A DNA stretch of 64,000 bases from Agromyces allii (GTDB taxonomy: Bacteria > Actinomycetota > Actinomycetes > Actinomycetales > Microbacteriaceae), in NCBI RefSeq assembly GCF_009749385.1, contig NZ_WBIN01000007.1, forward strand, positions 62,001 through 126,000. Reading direction: 5' to 3'. Numbering within the stretch: the stretch's first letter is position 1; every line of letters starts with the position of its first letter. The notes under the pieces were generated by a model. It had not been told where the DNA came from and ran no database searches. It worked only from the letters and a program-made list of their open reading frames with translations. The translations under genes were made by a program, and so were the position numbers. Positions 8,700 to 16,793 of the stretch are shown here, piece by piece.

Positions 8700-10489
8700 G
8701 AGACGACCTCGGCGGTCGGAGCACCCGAACCGACCGGTGCACCCGGCTCGACCGGTTCACCCGGCTCGACCGGCTCGCCCGCGGCCAGGTGCTCGCGCGC
8801 GGCGCCCCAGTGGTGCGACTCGTCGGCTCCGGCCCACACGACGGCATCGCCCGCGAGGCGTTCGAACACGGTCGCGGCCTCGTCGGCGTCGGCCACGGGG
8901 AGCTCGACGGTCACCGGGCCCGCAAGGGTGTGCACGCGCACCGAGGCGAGCCGCAGCATCCGCCCCACCGGACCGCGGCCGAGCGCGACCGACTGCACCC
9001 GTGCCAGCGGCATGACGGCGAGCGACCGCGTGAGCGCGCCCCTCCGGAAGATCGCGACGCTGCCGATCGTGGCGAAGCCGATGCGCTTCCACGAGAACGG
9101 ACGCAGCCAGGCCGCGCGGCGCGGGGTCGTCGAGAATCCGCCGGCGGCGCCCCGCCCGGTCAGGCCCGCCCCGAGCACGGGCTCGATCGCCGCCTCGGCA
9201 TCGGGCAGCAGCAGCGCGAGCACCCGGCGCACGTCGTCGACCCGACCGACGGGGAGCACGATGGTGCGCTGCACGGCCTCGCTCGATGCGCTCAAGGACT
9301 GGCCGGCGAGGTTCACCCGCACCGCCCACCAGCCGAACGGCCGCCACAGGATCCACTGCGTGGCCTCGACCGCGTGCACGCGCCCCGGCGGGATCGTCTG
9401 GTTCGCCGTCGAGAGCAGGCCGTGGCCGATGCGCACCCCGTCGGGCGTGCCCGCGATCGAGTAGCGCAACGACTTCGTGATGCGCGACCACAGGTAGCCG
9501 ACGAGACCGATGACGGCCGGGATGAACGAGAGGATCACCCATTCCTGACCCGCGGCGACGCCAGCGACGATGATCGCGACGAAGACGATGATCGAGATCG
9601 TCGTGCCGCCGAGCAGCGTCGATCCGACGACGCGCGCCACCGACAGGTGCACGACCGACTCGGGCGCGGCGAGGTTCGGGTCCAGCTCGGGCGCGAGGAA
9701 CTCGTCGACCCGACGGCCGACGACGGCCGACAGCTGGGCGGATGCCGGTGGCGGGCCGCCCGCGGCCCCGGCCGTCGAGACGGGCAGCGGCGCGCCCGCG
9801 GCATCCGTCGCCGGAGCGCTCGGAAGCTCGACCCCGGGAACCGCAACGCCGGGCAATGCAGCACCGGATGCCGCCGGCCCCGCGGTGCGCGACTTCTCGG
9901 CGCGAGCACCCGAGGCGAGGCGCAGGATGTCGGCGCGCAGGCCGTCGGCGAGGGCCGAGCCGAGGTACGAGAGCTGCACGTTGCCCGACTCCCCCGCGAC
10001 CGACACGTCGAGCTTCGCCGCGCCGAACAGACGGGCGAACACGGGGCGGTTGATGTTCACGCCCTGCACGCGGTCGAGTCGCGCCGAACGATGGGAGCGG
10101 AACAGGATGCCGCTGCGCACCTCGACCGCCTCCTGCGTGATGCGGAAGGTGTGCATGCGCCACGAGAGCCAGAAGCCGACGATGACGCCGATGACCACGA
10201 CGGCCACCGCGAGCAGCGCCCAGCCGATCTGGCCGTTCGTGACGATCGCGCCGACCGGGTCATTCGCCCAGTCGTTCTGCCAGTCGCCGTACCGTCCGTC
10301 GAACTCGTCGCCGGCGCCGGGAACGAACACGAAGACGAACATGTCGAGCAGCCGCTCGCGCAGGTTCGCGAGCACGAAGCCGAGCACCGCGATGAACACG
10401 AGGCCGCCGCGCAGCAGCGGGCTCGCCGGGTGCAGCCGGTGCCACTCGCCGTCGGCGAGCGCGGTGACCGGCGCGACCGGAGCGGTCAC
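8696..10489 (-). CDS. Multi-repeat PH-domain membrane protein (YdbT-like)
   Basis: A 597-residue membrane protein with pairs of hydrophobic helices (near residues 30-50, 85-105, 300-345) separated by soluble bacterial PH (bPH_2) domains. The PH signature recurs: FRITQEAVEVRSGILFRSHRSARLDRVQGVNI in the first repeat and later FRRGALTRSLAVMPLARVQSV-type segments. An Ala/Pro/Gly-rich linker near 230-265 separates the first and second repeats. Proteins like E. coli YdbT have this design; their exact function is not settled, though envelope-stress roles are discussed. Start is GTG in a GTGA overlap with the companion single-PH gene, and the 3' end overlaps the DUF2520 start, so it belongs to the block. 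Family call is good, function unknown. Confidence 0.83.
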   Translation of the reverse strand: MTAPVAPVTALADGEWHRLHPASPLLRGGLVFIAVLGFVLANLRERLLDMFVFVFVPGAGDEFDGRYGDWQNDWANDPVGAIVTNGQIGWALLAVAVVVIGVIVGFWLSWRMHTFRITQEAVEVRSGILFRSHRSARLDRVQGVNINRPVFARLFGAAKLDVSVAGESGNVQLSYLGSALADGLRADILRLASGARAEKSRTAGPAASGAALPGVAVPGVELPSAPATDAAGAPLPVSTAGAAGGPPPASAQLSAVVGRRVDEFLAPELDPNLAAPESVVHLSVARVVGSTLLGGTTISIIVFVAIIVAGVAAGQEWVILSFIPAVIGLVGYLWSRITKSLRYSIAGTPDGVRIGHGLLSTANQTIPPGRVHAVEATQWILWRPFGWWAVRVNLAGQSLSASSEAVQRTIVLPVGRVDDVRRVLALLLPDAEAAIEPVLGAGLTGRGAAGGFSTTPRRAAWLRPFSWKRIGFATIGSVAIFRRGALTRSLAVMPLARVQSVALGRGPVGRMLRLASVRVHTLAGPVTVELPVADADEAATVFERLAGDAVVWAGADESHHWGAAREHLAAGEPVEPGEPVEPGAPVGSGAPTAEVVS

Positions 10490-11175
10490 AGCCCCGCCCG
10501 TCGCGTCTCGGCGAGGGCCACGAGCTCGTCGCGCAGCTGCTCGGCGTCGTCGATCGGCAGGCCGGGCACGGTGACGGCGGTCGCGGCGGCCGCGGTGACG
10601 AACTTGAGGTCGGCCAGGCCGAGCGCGCGGGCGACCGGCCCGCGGGTCACGTCGACGAGCTGCATGCGGCCGTACGGCACGGCCACCTGTCGCTGGAACA
10701 TGATGCCGCGGCGGAACAGCAGGTCGTCGGCGCGCAGCCGGTAGCCGATCGAGCGCACGCGACGCGGCTCGAACGCGATCGCGACGAGCGACACGACGCC
10801 GACCGCGACGGCCGCCCAGAGCGCCCACCACCAGCCGAACCAGAAGTACGCGACGAGGAACGCCCCGACGAAGACGACCGTGCCGATGAGCGAGCCGACG
10901 ACCTCGACGATCACGTACTTCGGCGAGACCCGACGCCAGTCCTCGTCGATCGGCACCGCATGCTCGGGCGCCTCGTGCTCGGGCGCCCCGTGCTCGGGCG
11001 CGACCTCGACGACCTCGGGACCGTCGGATGCCGGTGCACCACCGGCATCCGGAACCTGATCGGGTGCGGGCTCGACGTCGGGTGCGGCCGCCGCGTCGAC
11101 CGTCGCCTCGCGCGCTCGGAGCGCGTCGGGCAGCTCTGCAGCCTCGGGAGCCGCCGCCTCGGGTCGCTCAGGCAT
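10486..11175 (-). CDS. Single PH-domain membrane protein (YdbS-like)
   Basis: A 229-residue partner of the multi-PH protein. The first 75 residues are disordered, Ala/Pro/Glu/Asp-rich and contain a small internal repeat (APEHGAPEHEAPEHA). Two helices (about 88-110 and 113-132) form a hairpin, followed by a bPH_2 domain with the typical SIGYRLRADDLLFRRGIMFQRQVAVPY core. YdbS and YdbT are adjacent in many bacteria, so the pair may form one complex. Start is ATG at 11175, inside the 3' end of the DUF3180 gene. Its stop is overlapped by the GTG of the next gene. No function can be assigned beyond membrane association. Confidence 0.82.
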   Translation of the reverse strand: MPERPEAAAPEAAELPDALRAREATVDAAAAPDVEPAPDQVPDAGGAPASDGPEVVEVAPEHGAPEHEAPEHAVPIDEDWRRVSPKYVIVEVVGSLIGTVVFVGAFLVAYFWFGWWWALWAAVAVGVVSLVAIAFEPRRVRSIGYRLRADDLLFRRGIMFQRQVAVPYGRMQLVDVTRGPVARALGLADLKFVTAAAATAVTVPGLPIDDAEQLRDELVALAETRRAGL

Positions 11176-11641
11176 GTGCGGGCTCCTCGTGCTCGGGGTC
11201 GGTGTCGTCGGGGGGCAGGGTGCAGAAGTGCTCGGCGACGAGGCCGCCGATGAGGAGCACCGCGCCTCCGACGGCCGTGGCGAACCCCGGCCACACCGTG
11301 CCGAACGGGGGCATGACGCTGCGGGTGAGCAGGAACGTCGCGACGCCGAGGCCGAACCCGAGCAGGAGCGCTCCGCTCACGGCGCTGGCCTTCGCGAGCA
11401 CCGCCGTGCGCATCGCCCGGAACGGGTCGAGGTGCTTGGTCGCGCGCTGCTTGACCGCCCTGCGGATCGGCCACGCGAGCGCGACGACGATCGCGGCGAC
11501 GCCGACGAGCGTGATCGCGAGCGAGATCGGCGGCACGATCGCCTTGCCGCCGGCCGAGACGATGAAGAGATCGACGAGGTAGCCGATCACGATGCCCGCG
11601 AGCACGGCGGCGACGATCGCGCTCGGGTGCGTGCGCTTCAT
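11168..11641 (-). CDS. DUF3180 membrane protein
   Basis: A 157-residue protein with four hydrophobic helices (about residues 8-30, 38-58, 87-107 and 115-135) and a charged His/Glu-rich tail. Its size, topology and place immediately after folK match the actinobacterial DUF3180 family. The chosen ATG forms an ATGA overlap with the folK stop; longer openings run back through folK. It overlaps the next PH-domain gene by eight bases. No catalytic motif is visible and its role is unknown; the repeated genomic link to folate genes is the only hint. Confidence 0.8.
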   Translation of the reverse strand: MKRTHPSAIVAAVLAGIVIGYLVDLFIVSAGGKAIVPPISLAITLVGVAAIVVALAWPIRRAVKQRATKHLDPFRAMRTAVLAKASAVSGALLLGFGLGVATFLLTRSVMPPFGTVWPGFATAVGGAVLLIGGLVAEHFCTLPPDDTDPEHEEPAHA

Positions 11642-12123
11642 CGTCTGGTCACCTCGTCGGTGGCCTGCGCGCGGAGGTCGGCGATGCGACCGCGGCCGGG
11701 GAGCACGGCGTCGGGTTCGAGGTCGAGCCACGGCTGCAGCACGAAGGCGCGCTGCCACGCCCGCGGATGGGGCAACTGCAGCCCGGTGTCGTCGATGACG
11801 AGTCCGTCGACGTCGATGAGGTCGAGGTCGAGCGTGCGATCGCCCCAGTGCTTCAGCCGCTGACGGCCGTGCGCGGCCTCGATCTCGTGCAGGGCCGCGA
11901 GCAGCGCGTGCGGGGTGATCGTGGTCTCGACGACGACCACGCCGTTGAGGTAGCCGGGGGCGTCGCGATCGACGCCGTCGTCGGTGATGGCCGGGGTCTC
12001 GTAGACGGGCGAGACGGCCGCGAGCTCGACGCCGGGCACCTCGGCCAGTTCGCGGACGGCGCCGGCGATCGTGGCCTCGCGGTCGCCGAGGTTCGCACCG
12101 AACGCGATGACGGCGCGGCTCAC
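11638..12123 (-). CDS. folK: Hydroxymethyldihydropterin pyrophosphokinase
   Basis: Transfers pyrophosphate from ATP to 6-hydroxymethyl-7,8-dihydropterin in folate synthesis. The 161-residue protein shows the family hallmarks GANLGDREATI at the N terminus, SPVYETPA, and the metal-binding GDRTLDLDLI, followed by LPHPR. Start is GTG at 12123, overlapping the folB stop in GTGA. It acts directly after FolB and before FolP, whose genes lie immediately upstream, so order on the transcript is folE-folP-folB-folK. Confidence 0.95.
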   Translation of the reverse strand: MSRAVIAFGANLGDREATIAGAVRELAEVPGVELAAVSPVYETPAITDDGVDRDAPGYLNGVVVVETTITPHALLAALHEIEAAHGRQRLKHWGDRTLDLDLIDVDGLVIDDTGLQLPHPRAWQRAFVLQPWLDLEPDAVLPGRGRIADLRAQATDEVTRR

Positions 12124-12506
12124 GGGCGCTCCCGGACGATCGTCACCGAGACGTCGGCGAACGGCACCGTGATGGGCGCCTGCGGCTTGTGCACGGTGAC
12201 CTCGACCTGCTCGACCGCCGCCCACGAGAGCGCGACGGCCGCGACGCGCTCGGCGAGGGTCTCGATGAGGTCGACCGGATCGCGCTCGACCGCGGCGACG
12301 ACCGCCTCGGCGAGCTCGCCGTAGTGCACGGTGCGCGCGAGGTCGTCGCCCGAGGCGGCTGCCCGCAGGTCGACCACGACCGCGACGTCGATGACGAACT
12401 CCTGGCCCCGCTCGCGCTCGAAGTCGAAGACCCCGTGATGCGCCGTGACCCGCAGGCCGGTCAGGGTGATCCGATCACCCGGTCGTCGATTGCGCTGCTC
12501 AGCCAC
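12120..12506 (-). CDS. folB: Dihydroneopterin aldolase
   Basis: Cleaves 7,8-dihydroneopterin to hydroxymethyldihydropterin and glycolaldehyde. The 128-residue protein has the conserved ITLTGLRVTAHHGVFDFER start, the TVHYGELA segment and the C-terminal VTVHKPQAPI motif. I start at the GTG at 12506, which overlaps the folP 3' end by eight bases; another GTG three codons upstream is equally possible, and neither has a strong Shine-Dalgarno. Coupled to its neighbours by overlap. Confidence 0.93.
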   Translation of the reverse strand: MAEQRNRRPGDRITLTGLRVTAHHGVFDFERERGQEFVIDVAVVVDLRAAASGDDLARTVHYGELAEAVVAAVERDPVDLIETLAERVAAVALSWAAVEQVEVTVHKPQAPITVPFADVSVTIVRERP

Positions 12507-13314
12507 GGCTTCCACTCTGCCACGCTCCGACGACGTCGAGGGCGCGGCGCGTGGCGCGCACGTCGTGCACGCGGACGCCCCAGGCGCCGGCCTGTGCTGC
12601 GAGGGCGCTGACGACCGCCGTGGGCAGGTCGCGTTCGGCCATGTCGGCGCCGTCGGGCAGCAGCGAGCCGATGAACCGCTTGCGCGAGGCGCCGATGAGC
12701 ACCGGCAGGCCGAGTTCGGCGAGCACGTCGAGGCGCCCGAGCACCTGCCAGTTCTGGTGCCCGGTCTTCGAGAACCCGAGGCCCGGGTCGAGGATGATGC
12801 GGTCGGCGGCGACGCCGGCGGCCTCCAACACGTCGACGCGCTGCGCGAGCTCGTCGCGCACCTCGACGGCGATGTCGGCGTAGGTGTTGAGCACGTCCAT
12901 GCGGTCGGAGTGGCCGCGCCAGTGCATCGCGACGTAGAGCGCACCCGTGTCGGCGACGGCCGGAACCATCGCGGGGTCGGCGAGCCCCGCCGAGACGTCG
13001 TTGATGATCTCGGCGCCCGCTTCGACCGCGGCGACCGCGGTGGCGGCGCGCATGGTGTCGACGCTGACGCGGATGCCGCGGCGCGCGAACTCGCGCACGA
13101 CCGGCACCACGCGACGCAGTTCCTCGTCGGGCGCGACCCGTGCGGCACCCGGGCGCGTGGACTCGCCGCCCACGTCGAGGATGTCGGCGCCCTCGGCGAC
13201 GAGCTCGAGGCCGTGCGCGATCGCCCGGTCGGCGTCGAACCAGTCGCCGCCGTCGCTGAACGAGTCGGGCGTCACGTTGACGACGCCCATGACGAGCGCG
13301 GCCCCGGCGTTCAC
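12499..13314 (-). CDS. folP: Dihydropteroate synthase
   Basis: Condenses hydroxymethyldihydropterin pyrophosphate with p-aminobenzoate to dihydropteroate; the sulfonamide target. The 271-residue TIM barrel shows GVVNVTPDSFSDGG, DVGGESTRPGA, DPGLGFSKT and GASRKRFIG, so pterin and phosphate sites look complete. Start is GTG in a GTGA overlap with folE. A single folP is seen here; whether a second homologue exists elsewhere cannot be judged. Confidence 0.96.
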   Translation of the reverse strand: MNAGAALVMGVVNVTPDSFSDGGDWFDADRAIAHGLELVAEGADILDVGGESTRPGAARVAPDEELRRVVPVVREFARRGIRVSVDTMRAATAVAAVEAGAEIINDVSAGLADPAMVPAVADTGALYVAMHWRGHSDRMDVLNTYADIAVEVRDELAQRVDVLEAAGVAADRIILDPGLGFSKTGHQNWQVLGRLDVLAELGLPVLIGASRKRFIGSLLPDGADMAERDLPTAVVSALAAQAGAWGVRVHDVRATRRALDVVGAWQSGSRG

Positions 13315-13904
13315 GCGGCGACGCCCCCGATGAGGGCGATGATCTCGGCGCGGGCCGCGGGATCGGAGAGCGCGCCGCGCGCGACGACCGTGATCGTCGA
13401 GCTGCGCTCCTGGCGGGATCCGCGGGTGGTCACGCACCGGTGCTGGGCGTCGAGCACGACGAGCACGCCCTTGGGCTCGAGACCGGTCTCGAGGGCGTCG
13501 GCGATCTCTTCGGCGAGCCGCTCCTGCAGTTGCGGGCGGGCGGCGAGCGTGTCGACGACCGCCGGGATGCGGCCGAGGCCGACCACCCGGTCGCCGGGAA
13601 GGTAGGCGACGTGCGCCGTGCCGACGAACGGCAGCAGGTGGTGCTCGCACACCGAGCGGAACGCGAGATCGCGAAGCACCACGGCGTCGGAGGTCGCGGG
13701 GGCACCGGAGTCGGAGGTGCCGACGGGCACCGCATCGGCCAGGTGGCTCAACGGGTCGACGGCGAGACCGCCGAAGAAGTCCGCGTAGGCCTCGGCGACC
13801 CTGGCGGGGGTGCGCCGGAGCCCGGCCCGCTCGGGATCCTCGCCGATCGCGAGGAGGATCTCGAGCACGGCGCGTTCGATGCGCTCGGTGTCGACACCGG
13901 CCAT
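13311..13904 (-). CDS. folE: GTP cyclohydrolase I
   Basis: Converts GTP to 7,8-dihydroneopterin triphosphate, the first step of folate synthesis. The 197-residue protein carries the zinc motif CEHHLLPF and the later AQHRCVTTRG with the second zinc cysteine, so it is the zinc-type (FolE1) enzyme. The ATG at 13904 follows GAGAGGG at a good distance. It lies 37 nt downstream of ftsH and starts the folate sub-block. Its 3' end overlaps the GTG of folP. Confidence 0.96.
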   Translation of the reverse strand: MAGVDTERIERAVLEILLAIGEDPERAGLRRTPARVAEAYADFFGGLAVDPLSHLADAVPVGTSDSGAPATSDAVVLRDLAFRSVCEHHLLPFVGTAHVAYLPGDRVVGLGRIPAVVDTLAARPQLQERLAEEIADALETGLEPKGVLVVLDAQHRCVTTRGSRQERSSTITVVARGALSDPAARAEIIALIGGVAA

Positions 13905-13941
13905 GTGCACCCTCTCAGGTCGGCGCGGAGGCCGCGACGGC

Positions 13942-15960
13942 CTAGGCCGTCGCGGGTCGCGGGTTCTGACGCGGTGCGCGCTTTGAGGCGGGCTCCTCGA
14001 TCGGGGTGTCCTCGGAGTCCACGCCGCCGTCGACCATGCCCTCGTCGATGGGCAGCTTGTCTTCGGGGAACGTGATCGGCGGGATGTCCGAGACGGGACG
14101 CTTGTCGCTCGAGAGCCACAGCGGGCGCTCGGGCAGCTTGCGCACATTCTTGAAGATCTCGGCGATCTGGTTGTGGTCGAGCGTCTCGTGTTCGAGCAGC
14201 TCGGCCGCCAGCCGGTCGAGGATGTCGCGGTTGTCGTTCAGCACCTGCCACGCCTCGTCGTGCGCCTGCTCGATGAGCGTGCGCACCTCGCCGTCGACGC
14301 GCATCGCGATCTCCTCGGAGTAATCGCGCTGGTGGCCCATGTCGCGGCCGAGGAAGACCTCTCCCTGCGCCTGTCCGAGCTTGACGGCACCGACGGTCGA
14401 GCTCATGCCGTACTCGGTGACCATCTTGCGGGCCGTCGACGTGGCCTTCTCGATGTCGTTCGAGGCGCCGGTCGAGGGGTCGTGGAACACGATCTCCTCG
14501 GCGACGCGACCGCCCATCGCGTAGGTCAGCTGGTCGAGCAGCTCGTTGCGACTGATCGAGTACTTGTCTTCGAGCGGCAGCACCATCGTGTAGCCGAGTG
14601 CGCGACCGCGCGGGAGGATCGTGATCTTCGTCACGGGGTCGGTGTAGTTCATCGCCGCCGCAGCGAGGGCGTGGCCGCCCTCGTGGTAGGCCGTGATGAG
14701 CTTCTCCTTGTCCTTCATGACGCGCGAGCGGCGCTGCGGACCGGCGATCACGCGGTCGACGGCCTCGTCGAGGGCGCGGTTGTCGATCAGCTGCGCGTTC
14801 GAGCGCGCCGTGAGCAGCGCGGCCTCGTTGAGCACGTTGGCGAGGTCGGCGCCCGTGAAGCCAGGCGTCTTGCGCGCAAGCACCTCGAGGTCGACGCCCT
14901 TCGCGAGCGGCTTGCCCTTCGAGTGCACCTCGAGGATCTTCTGCCGGCCCTTGAGGTCGGGCGCGTCGACGCCGATCTGGCGGTCGAAGCGACCGGGGCG
15001 CAGCAGCGCGGGGTCGAGGATGTCGGGGCGGTTCGTCGCCGCGATGAGGATGACGTTCGTCTTGGGGTCGAAGCCGTCCATCTCGACGAGCAGCTGGTTC
15101 AGCGTCTGCTCGCGCTCGTCGTGGCCGCCGCCCATGCCGGCACCGCGGTGACGACCGACGGCGTCGATCTCGTCGACGAAGATGATGGCCGGCGCGTTCT
15201 GCTTGGCCTGGTCGAACAGGTCTCGCACGCGGCTCGCGCCGACGCCCACGAACATCTCGACGAAGTCGGAGCCCGAGATCGAGTAGAAGGGCACGCCGGC
15301 CTCGCCCGCGACGGCGCGGGCGAGCAGGGTCTTGCCGGTGCCGGGAGGGCCGTAGAGCAGCACGCCCTTGGGGATGCGGGCACCCACGGCCTGGAACTTC
15401 GCGGGATCCTTGAGGAAGTCCTTGATCTCCTCGAGCTCCTCGATGGCCTCGTCGCTGCCGGCGACGTCGTCGAAGGTGACCTTCGGGCTCTCCTTCGTGA
15501 CGAGCTTCGCCTTGGACTTGCCGAACTGCATGACCTTGCTGCCGCCGCCCTGCATGCCGGAGAGCATGATCCAGAAGAAGAGGCCGATGAGCACCAGCGG
15601 CAGGAGGATGCCGAGCATCGAGAGGAACCAGTTCGGCTGCGGCACCTCGTCGTTGAAGCCGTCCTTCGGGTTCGCCTCGTCGATGGCGGCGACCACGTCG
15701 GCGCCGCGGGGCGTCACGTAGTAGAACTGCACCTGCTTGCCGAACTCGTCGTCGGCCGTGGTGAGCGTGAGGTCGACGCGGTTCTCGCCGTCGACCATCT
15801 TGGCCGAGGCGACCTTGTCGTCCTGCAGGAACTCGAGGCCCTGCTGCGTCGACACCTCTTTGAAACCGGAGGCGGTGATCAGGCTCGTCCCGATCCAGAC
15901 GGCGACGATCGCCAGCAGGATGTAGATGATCGGCCCGCGCAGGATCTTCTTCATGTTCAT
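13942..15960 (-). CDS. ftsH: ATP-dependent zinc metalloprotease FtsH
   Basis: Membrane-bound hexameric AAA+ protease for quality control. Two membrane helices (about 10-30 and 112-134) flank a periplasmic domain. Walker A is GPPGTGKT at 204-211, Walker B FVDEID near 261, the SRH region follows, and the zinc site is HEGGH at 426-430. Length 672 is normal. Start ATG at 15960 has no clear Shine-Dalgarno; a TAGCCT -10-like hexamer (15970-15975) lies nine bases upstream, so the transcript may be near-leaderless. A second in-frame Met is codon 3. It precedes folE in the same direction. Confidence 0.97.
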   Translation of the reverse strand: MNMKKILRGPIIYILLAIVAVWIGTSLITASGFKEVSTQQGLEFLQDDKVASAKMVDGENRVDLTLTTADDEFGKQVQFYYVTPRGADVVAAIDEANPKDGFNDEVPQPNWFLSMLGILLPLVLIGLFFWIMLSGMQGGGSKVMQFGKSKAKLVTKESPKVTFDDVAGSDEAIEELEEIKDFLKDPAKFQAVGARIPKGVLLYGPPGTGKTLLARAVAGEAGVPFYSISGSDFVEMFVGVGASRVRDLFDQAKQNAPAIIFVDEIDAVGRHRGAGMGGGHDEREQTLNQLLVEMDGFDPKTNVILIAATNRPDILDPALLRPGRFDRQIGVDAPDLKGRQKILEVHSKGKPLAKGVDLEVLARKTPGFTGADLANVLNEAALLTARSNAQLIDNRALDEAVDRVIAGPQRRSRVMKDKEKLITAYHEGGHALAAAAMNYTDPVTKITILPRGRALGYTMVLPLEDKYSISRNELLDQLTYAMGGRVAEEIVFHDPSTGASNDIEKATSTARKMVTEYGMSSTVGAVKLGQAQGEVFLGRDMGHQRDYSEEIAMRVDGEVRTLIEQAHDEAWQVLNDNRDILDRLAAELLEHETLDHNQIAEIFKNVRKLPERPLWLSSDKRPVSDIPPITFPEDKLPIDEGMVDGGVDSEDTPIEEPASKRAPRQNPRPATA

Positions 15961-16020
15961 GGTCTTGCAAGGCTACCCCGGCGTCACCGACCGTCGGCCG
16001 AATGTTCGCTGTGGGCTGGA

Positions 16021-16755
16021 TCAGGCCGCTGCGACAGGCTCGCGCGCCGGGATGTGCTGATGCTTGCGGGCGCCCACCATGTAGGGCAGGCCGCGTCCGA
16101 CCGCCGAGAACGTGCGGCCGAGTCGTCCGCGCCAGGTCGGGGCGGATGCCGTCGCAACCGGGTAGTCGAGATCGCCGACGTCGACGAACCAGGCGCGCGT
16201 CGGCCCGAATCCCTCGAGCTCGGGCGAGACCTCGTGCACGGCCCCGGGAACCGACTGCTCGCCGCTGCGGTAGAGGTCTTCGGAGAGCAGCACGTACTCG
16301 GGGATGTCGACGGGGTTCTTCAGCATCCGGTGCACGAGGATCACGTCGATGCCGACGAGCTTCGTCCGATCGCGGATGGTCTGGGTCGCGACGTCGCCCA
16401 CATGCGCCACGAACTTGAGCTTCAGCCCGTCTGGCCCCTTGCAGCCGCTGCACGGGCAGAGGTTGGCGGCGACGTACCGGCGCTCGAGGTGGAAGGCGCG
16501 ATGCATCGCGGCCGCGGCCTGCAGGATGTCGGTCATGTCCGCGTCGCCCGCCCCGCTGGATCGCGCCGTGCGCGAGAGGAAGGCGGCGTCGCCCTCGATC
16601 TCGATGAGGTCGAATCCGGGGGCCGCATCGATCATGCGGTCGAGCATGCGGGCCGTGTTGACCTCGGCGTGCGCCAGGCTCATGCGGTGCGAGCTCATGT
16701 AGTCGGTGTACCCGCCGATGTCGGCGATCAGCAGGACGGCACGGCCGGAGGTCAT
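16021..16755 (-). CDS. DUF2652 protein, class III cyclase-like N terminus
   Basis: A 244-residue soluble protein. Residues 7-20 (VLLIADIGGYTDYM) resemble the first metal-binding strand of class III nucleotide cyclases (FADIxGFT), and EGDAAFL (about 54-60) resembles the second acidic region. A Cys-rich CPCSGC motif around residue 100 is not part of cyclases. This matches the DUF2652 family as I remember it. The full set of cyclase substrate residues is not evident, so catalysis is unproven. It sits 38 nt downstream of an MFS transporter whose C-terminal domain binds cyclic nucleotides, which suggests a functional link. Both appear inserted between ftsH and hpt, which are usually neighbours. 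Confidence 0.75.
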   Translation of the reverse strand: MTSGRAVLLIADIGGYTDYMSSHRMSLAHAEVNTARMLDRMIDAAPGFDLIEIEGDAAFLSRTARSSGAGDADMTDILQAAAAMHRAFHLERRYVAANLCPCSGCKGPDGLKLKFVAHVGDVATQTIRDRTKLVGIDVILVHRMLKNPVDIPEYVLLSEDLYRSGEQSVPGAVHEVSPELEGFGPTRAWFVDVGDLDYPVATASAPTWRGRLGRTFSAVGRGLPYMVGARKHQHIPAREPVAAA

Positions 16756-16793
16756 GCCGTCACCCTCCCACCAACCTGAGACTTTCTCAATCC

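Noticed and set aside
16021-16755. A definite adenylate cyclase
   Set aside because: Only the first metal-binding strand and a weak second site are visible; the substrate-specifying residues are not identified.
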